Assembly (NCBI RefSeq): GCF_000519205.1 | Contig: NZ_KI912600.1 | Span: forward strand, 1 to 64,000 | Origin: Amycolatopsis taiwanensis DSM 45107 | GTDB taxonomy: Bacteria > Actinomycetota > Actinomycetes > Mycobacteriales > Pseudonocardiaceae | DNA length: 64,000 bases | Direction of reading: 5' to 3' | Shown: piece by piece, positions 63,385-64,000 of the stretch | How the letters are laid out: each line of letters begins with the position of its first letter | How positions within the stretch are numbered: position 1 is the first letter of the stretch | The notes under the pieces: model-generated | The model's database searches: none | Seen by the model: only the letters and a program-made list of their open reading frames with translations | Told to the model about the DNA's origin: nothing | Program-made: the position numbers and the translations under genes

Positions 63385-64000
63385 TTAGTGGAGTGCGAAG
63401 CGCGGCACATCAGCCAGGAGCGAGACCGTGTACTCGTGCTCGGGGTGCTCGAAGAGCTCCTCGACGGGCCTGCTCTCGACGATCCGGCCACCCTGCAACA
63501 CCGCCACGGACTGGGCGATGTTGCGCACCAGCGCGATGTTGTGCGTGACGAAGATCAGGGCCAGGCCCATCGTCTGCTGCAGCTCCTGCAACAGCGCCAC
63601 GATCGCCGACTGCACCGACACGTCCAGGGCGGAGGTGATCTCGTCACAGATCAGCACGTCCGGCCGGGACACCAGAGCGCGCGCGATCGCCACTCGCTGA
63701 CGTTCCCCTCCGCTGAGCTGGTCTGGATAGCGCTGCGCGATGTCCGGGCGCAGAGCGGCCAGTTCGAGCGCCTCGATGACCTGCTCGTCGACGCTCGTGT
63801 TCCGCTTGTTCGTACCCAGCACCGACAACGGCTGCGCGACCAGGTCGCGCACTCGCCTACGGGGGTTGAGCGACTCGTAAGGGTTCTGGAAGACGTATTG
63901 CACTCGCCGCCGCTGTTCGGCCGTGCGCCGGGAAGCCTTGCGAGGCAGCTCAGTGCCCTCCAGCCGGACCACACCGTCGTACCGGGGATGCAGGCCTGCC
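63385..64000 (-). CDS. Oligopeptide-type ABC transporter ATPase (partial, N-terminus beyond the window)
   Basis: The C-terminal 204 residues are visible and the frame continues off the right edge. It shows QYVFQNPYESLNPRRRVRDL (Q-loop region typical of DppF/OppF), the signature LSGGERQRVAIARAL, Walker B VLICDEITSALDVSVQSAI, and the switch His in IFVTHNIALVRNIA. The end is FEHPEHEYTVSLLADVPRF. Walker A lies outside. It energises import of peptides or related nutrients (nickel, glycine betaine-like compounds are less likely). It is on the same strand as the carnitine operon but 212 bp upstream of its regulator, so probably a separate unit. Confidence 0.9.
   Translation of the reverse strand, partial: AGLHPRYDGVVRLEGTELPRKASRRTAEQRRRVQYVFQNPYESLNPRRRVRDLVAQPLSVLGTNKRNTSVDEQVIEALELAALRPDIAQRYPDQLSGGERQRVAIARALVSRPDVLICDEITSALDVSVQSAIVALLQELQQTMGLALIFVTHNIALVRNIAQSVAVLQGGRIVESRPVEELFEHPEHEYTVSLLADVPRFALH

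Overview
The window is GC-rich, tightly packed actinobacterial DNA, most likely chromosome of a Pseudonocardiaceae-type soil organism such as an Amycolatopsis relative. This rests on strong G/C bias at third codon positions, frequent GTG and TTG starts, many 4-base ATGA/GTGA gene overlaps, F420-enzyme remnants, and a Ser/Thr kinase with an extracytoplasmic domain. No rRNA, tRNA or CRISPR array was seen. Most of the window is accessory catabolism: transporters, dehydrogenases, CoA ligases and local regulators.

Left edge (1-2.8 kb): a fragment of an IS630-type transposase, then a three-gene minus-strand cassette ending in a large serine integrase, which looks like the integration module of a mobile element. 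2.8-8.3 kb: amidohydrolase, flavin amine oxidase, an NCS1 permease with a coupled small membrane protein, and a TetR regulator. 8.5-19.7 kb: ThDP-dependent 2-oxo acid decarboxylase, Glu/Leu/Phe/Val-type dehydrogenase, TetR, APC permease, aldehyde dehydrogenase, NDP-forming acyl-CoA synthetase, acyl-CoA dehydrogenase and a nitronate monooxygenase-like protein. Together these can be read as amino acid -> 2-oxo acid -> aldehyde -> acid -> acyl-CoA -> enoyl-CoA. Related palindromes (CTGA-N4-TCAG) occur in the intergenic regions of this stretch. 19.7-24.5 kb: a complete branched-chain-amino-acid-type ABC importer.

24.8-29.2 kb: a small membrane protein, an MBL-like protein, polyphosphate kinase 2, a CBS-BON protein and nicotinate phosphoribosyltransferase, with several sites resembling the DosR dormancy box. 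29.6-31.2 kb: a secreted amidase. 31.3-42.7 kb: an aminotransferase, a divergent GntR regulator, and a seven-gene minus-strand operon (hydantoinase/oxoprolinase A and B, MFS transporter, isochorismatase-fold protein, AKB ligase, SDR, CoA-acylating semialdehyde dehydrogenase). An identical 13-base word near the GntR gene and in front of the operon suggests one regulon. 42.9-54.7 kb is mixed: a deleted DUF1152 gene, a lipoprotein, a broken F420 oxidoreductase, a kinase-cyclophilin fusion, a CGNR regulator, an epoxide hydrolase, a two-component system, a DUF1501/DUF1800 pair, a methyltransferase and an unknown protein.

55.3-63.2 kb is the most coherent and interesting locus. One minus-strand operon encodes CdhC, CdhA and CdhB (L-carnitine to glycine betaine), a frameshifted second thioesterase, an acyl-CoA dehydrogenase, an NDP-forming acyl-CoA synthetase and a close CaiD homologue. 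Its regulator fuses an XRE-type helix-turn-helix to a TetR repressor and sits beside a near-perfect 25-base palindrome. The set can be assembled into a gamma-butyrobetaine -> carnitine -> glycine betaine pathway. The window ends inside an oligopeptide-type ABC ATPase gene.
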